Part shown: piece by piece, positions 62,505 to 64,000 of the stretch
How the letters are laid out: each line of letters starts with the position of its first letter
Position numbering within the stretch: the first letter of the stretch is position 1
Origin: Bradyrhizobium diazoefficiens USDA 110
GTDB taxonomy: Bacteria; Pseudomonadota; Alphaproteobacteria; Rhizobiales; Xanthobacteraceae
NCBI RefSeq assembly: GCF_000011365.1
Contig: NC_004463.1
Location: forward strand, 3,954,001 to 4,018,000
Direction: 5' to 3'
DNA length: 64,000 nucleotides
Position numbers and translations under genes: made by a program
The notes under the pieces: generated by a model
Database searches by the model: none
Seen by the model: only the letters and a program-made list of their open reading frames with translations
Told to the model about the DNA's origin: nothing

Positions 62505-62532
62505 TGTGCATTGGTAGATGGAGATTGGACCC

Positions 62533-63597
62533 ATGAAGCTGACACGTAGGACTCTCATTAAAGCCGGTGCATCTGCGATCGCCTTCCCGACGATCATCAG
62601 CCGGGCGTCGGCGCAGGATGCCAAGCAACTGCATGTCGGCGTCTACAATTCGGCGCTCGGCAAGCTTATCCAGAAAGAGGTCATTCCCAAGTTCGAGGCC
62701 GAGTTCAAGTGCCGCGTCTTCACGATCGAAGGTGCGACGCTCTCCAACATCGCCGCTCTTCGCGCGACCCGCGACACGCCGCGCTTCAGCATGATGATGA
62801 TGGACGACGTCGGCATTCCCCAGGCCAAGCAGGAAGGGCTGATCGACAAGCTCGACGCGAGCAAGATTCCCAATCTTGCGAAGGTCTATCCGCGCTATCT
62901 GTTCGAGGAGGATTATGGCGTCGGCTTCTCGATTTCGAGCGCAGCCATGTTCATCAATCCGCAGGTGACGAAGCCGCTCGAGAGCTACGAGCAGATCTTC
63001 GACGCCAAGTATCGCAAGCAGATCCTGCTGAATACGCCCAAGAACACCCAGAGCGTGCTGATGCTCATCGTGGCGACGGCGCTCACGACGGGCAAGCCGC
63101 TGAAGGAGGCGCAATACCTGGTCGATAGCGGCTGGGACAAGCTCGCAATGCTCAAGCCCAACGTCCTGACGATCTACGACAGCGAGGCGCAGGTGCTTCA
63201 GGTGGCGCAGGGGCAGGCGACCATCGGCGGCATCGAATATTCGAAGGCGATCTATCCGCACACGGCGAAGGGCATGCCGATCGACATGACCTTCCCCAAG
63301 GAAGGCGCGTTCACCGGCATCAACAGTATGACGCTGGTCAAGAATGCGCCTGAGCCGGAGCTCGCCTGTGCCCTGATCAACCGCATTCTGGAGCCCTCGG
63401 TCGCCAAGATGCTGTCCGAGCAGACTCTCAGCGCGCCCTCGGTGGGCGGTATCGACTTCAAGCCGGAGACGGCCAAGTTCCTTGCCTATCCCGACACCAA
63501 GGCAACCGATCTCGGGCTGTTCACGCCGGACTGGAAGTTCATCGTTCCGCGCCGCGGTCCGTGGCTCGAACGCTACAATCAGGTGTTCACGAGCTAA
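62533..63597 (+). CDS. ABC transporter substrate-binding protein (polyamine type)
   Basis: A 354-residue periplasmic binding protein. The twin-arginine-like start (LTRRTLIKAGASAIA) with cleavage after SRASA|QD suggests Tat export. The body fits the extracellular solute-binding family of PotD-like proteins. ATG 62533 follows GGAG; 62518 is an alternative. It lies 28 bp after the permeases. Confidence 0.9.
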   Translation: MKLTRRTLIKAGASAIAFPTIISRASAQDAKQLHVGVYNSALGKLIQKEVIPKFEAEFKCRVFTIEGATLSNIAALRATRDTPRFSMMMMDDVGIPQAKQEGLIDKLDASKIPNLAKVYPRYLFEEDYGVGFSISSAAMFINPQVTKPLESYEQIFDAKYRKQILLNTPKNTQSVLMLIVATALTTGKPLKEAQYLVDSGWDKLAMLKPNVLTIYDSEAQVLQVAQGQATIGGIEYSKAIYPHTAKGMPIDMTFPKEGAFTGINSMTLVKNAPEPELACALINRILEPSVAKMLSEQTLSAPSVGGIDFKPETAKFLAYPDTKATDLGLFTPDWKFIVPRRGPWLERYNQVFTS

Positions 63598-63608
63598 GGC
63601 AGGGTGCC

Positions 63609-64000
63609 ATGAGGTCTTCCGAAGTCAGGCTTGACCGCCTCAGCAAGGAATACAACCGCACCGTCGCGGTCGACGATGTCTCGCTCACGATCGAGCCGGG
63701 CCACATGGTTGCGCTGCTCGGTCCGAGCGGATGCGGCAAGACGACCTGCCTGCGCATGATCGCGGGGCTGATCCGTCCGACATCCGGCGACGTCTTCGTG
63801 AACGACAAGAAGATGACGGACGTTCCGGTGCACCGCCGCAACGTCGGGATGTTGTTCCAGAACTACGCGCTGTTTCCTCACCTGACCGTCGAGGAGAACA
63901 TCGCATTCGGTCTCGAGATGCGCGGGATATCCAAGGCCGCTGCCGCAAGGAAGGTGGGCGAAGCCCTCAATCTGGTCCAGCTGTCGAGCTTCGGGAAGCG
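63609..64000 (+). CDS. ABC transporter ATPase (polyamine type), cut by right edge
   Basis: The first 130 codons of an ATPase: Walker A GPSGCGKTT, Q-loop LFQNYALFPH. The signature, Walker B and C-terminal TOBE-type domain lie beyond the window. It lies 11 bp after the binding-protein gene and completes the transporter. Confidence 0.92.
   Translation, partial: MRSSEVRLDRLSKEYNRTVAVDDVSLTIEPGHMVALLGPSGCGKTTCLRMIAGLIRPTSGDVFVNDKKMTDVPVHRRNVGMLFQNYALFPHLTVEENIAFGLEMRGISKAAAARKVGEALNLVQLSSFGK

Noticed and set aside
1..64000. CRISPR array, tRNA or rRNA genes
   Set aside because: No regularly spaced direct repeats and no cloverleaf or rRNA-like stretch were seen on either strand.

Overview
The window looks like a chromosomal segment of a high-GC alphaproteobacterium. 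Gene style, Tat-type transporter signals and the many amino-acid-type uptake genes suggest a Bradyrhizobium-like member of the Hyphomicrobiales. That is inference from style; there is no rRNA or tRNA here to prove it.

Region 1 (1-6.5 kb) is an accessory, effector-like island beside a type VI secretion system (T6SS). It holds three proteins with HExxH zinc-peptidase motifs, one of them with a LysM-like and proline-rich front end. It also holds an unknown gene split by an IS5-type insertion sequence (about 4060-5557) and an unknown gene cut by the left edge.

Region 2 (6.5-32.6 kb) is a T6SS locus in two divergent arms from a shared 320-bp promoter region (18707-19026). The minus arm reads tssA-tssB-tssC-hcp-tssE-tssF-tssG-tssH(clpV)-methyltransferase. 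The plus arm reads vgrG-accessory protein-FHA protein-tssK-tssL-tssM-tagF-pppA-ppkA. Together these give the sheath (TssBC), tube (Hcp), baseplate (TssAEFGK), recycling ATPase (TssH), spike (VgrG) and membrane complex (TssLM). They also give a threonine-phosphorylation control circuit (PpkA kinase, PppA phosphatase, FHA protein, TagF). No TssJ lipoprotein or stand-alone PAAR protein was recognised. tssF carries an apparent one-base frameshift in a run of four Gs, so as read the baseplate would be incomplete unless this is a sequence error.

Region 3 (32.6-41.4 kb) continues the locus with mostly exported proteins: a DUF4424-type protein, a beta-propeller/NlpC-P60-like fusion, two caspase-like peptidases, a DUF4384 protein and an alpha/beta-hydrolase-like protein. 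DUF4384-like segments seem to recur in the kinase, one caspase and the stand-alone protein.

Region 4 (41.4-45.1 kb) is sparse and decayed. It holds an apparently N-truncated metzincin-like protein, remnants resembling an ECF sigma factor, and an OmpA-like protein with an unknown C-terminal half.

Region 5 (45.1-64 kb) is a transport and catabolic region. It has a complete branched-chain-amino-acid-type ABC transporter, two class I/II aminotransferases, a LysR regulator, hydantoinase/oxoprolinase subunits HyuA and HyuB, three short-chain dehydrogenases, an HpcH/HpaI-family aldolase, and a polyamine-type ABC transporter whose ATPase runs off the right edge. The same dyad, CCATA-N9-TATGG followed by GCGGCAGAC, lies upstream of both the first transporter operon and hyuA. 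This suggests one regulator, perhaps the LysR protein encoded between them, controls uptake and breakdown of one compound.
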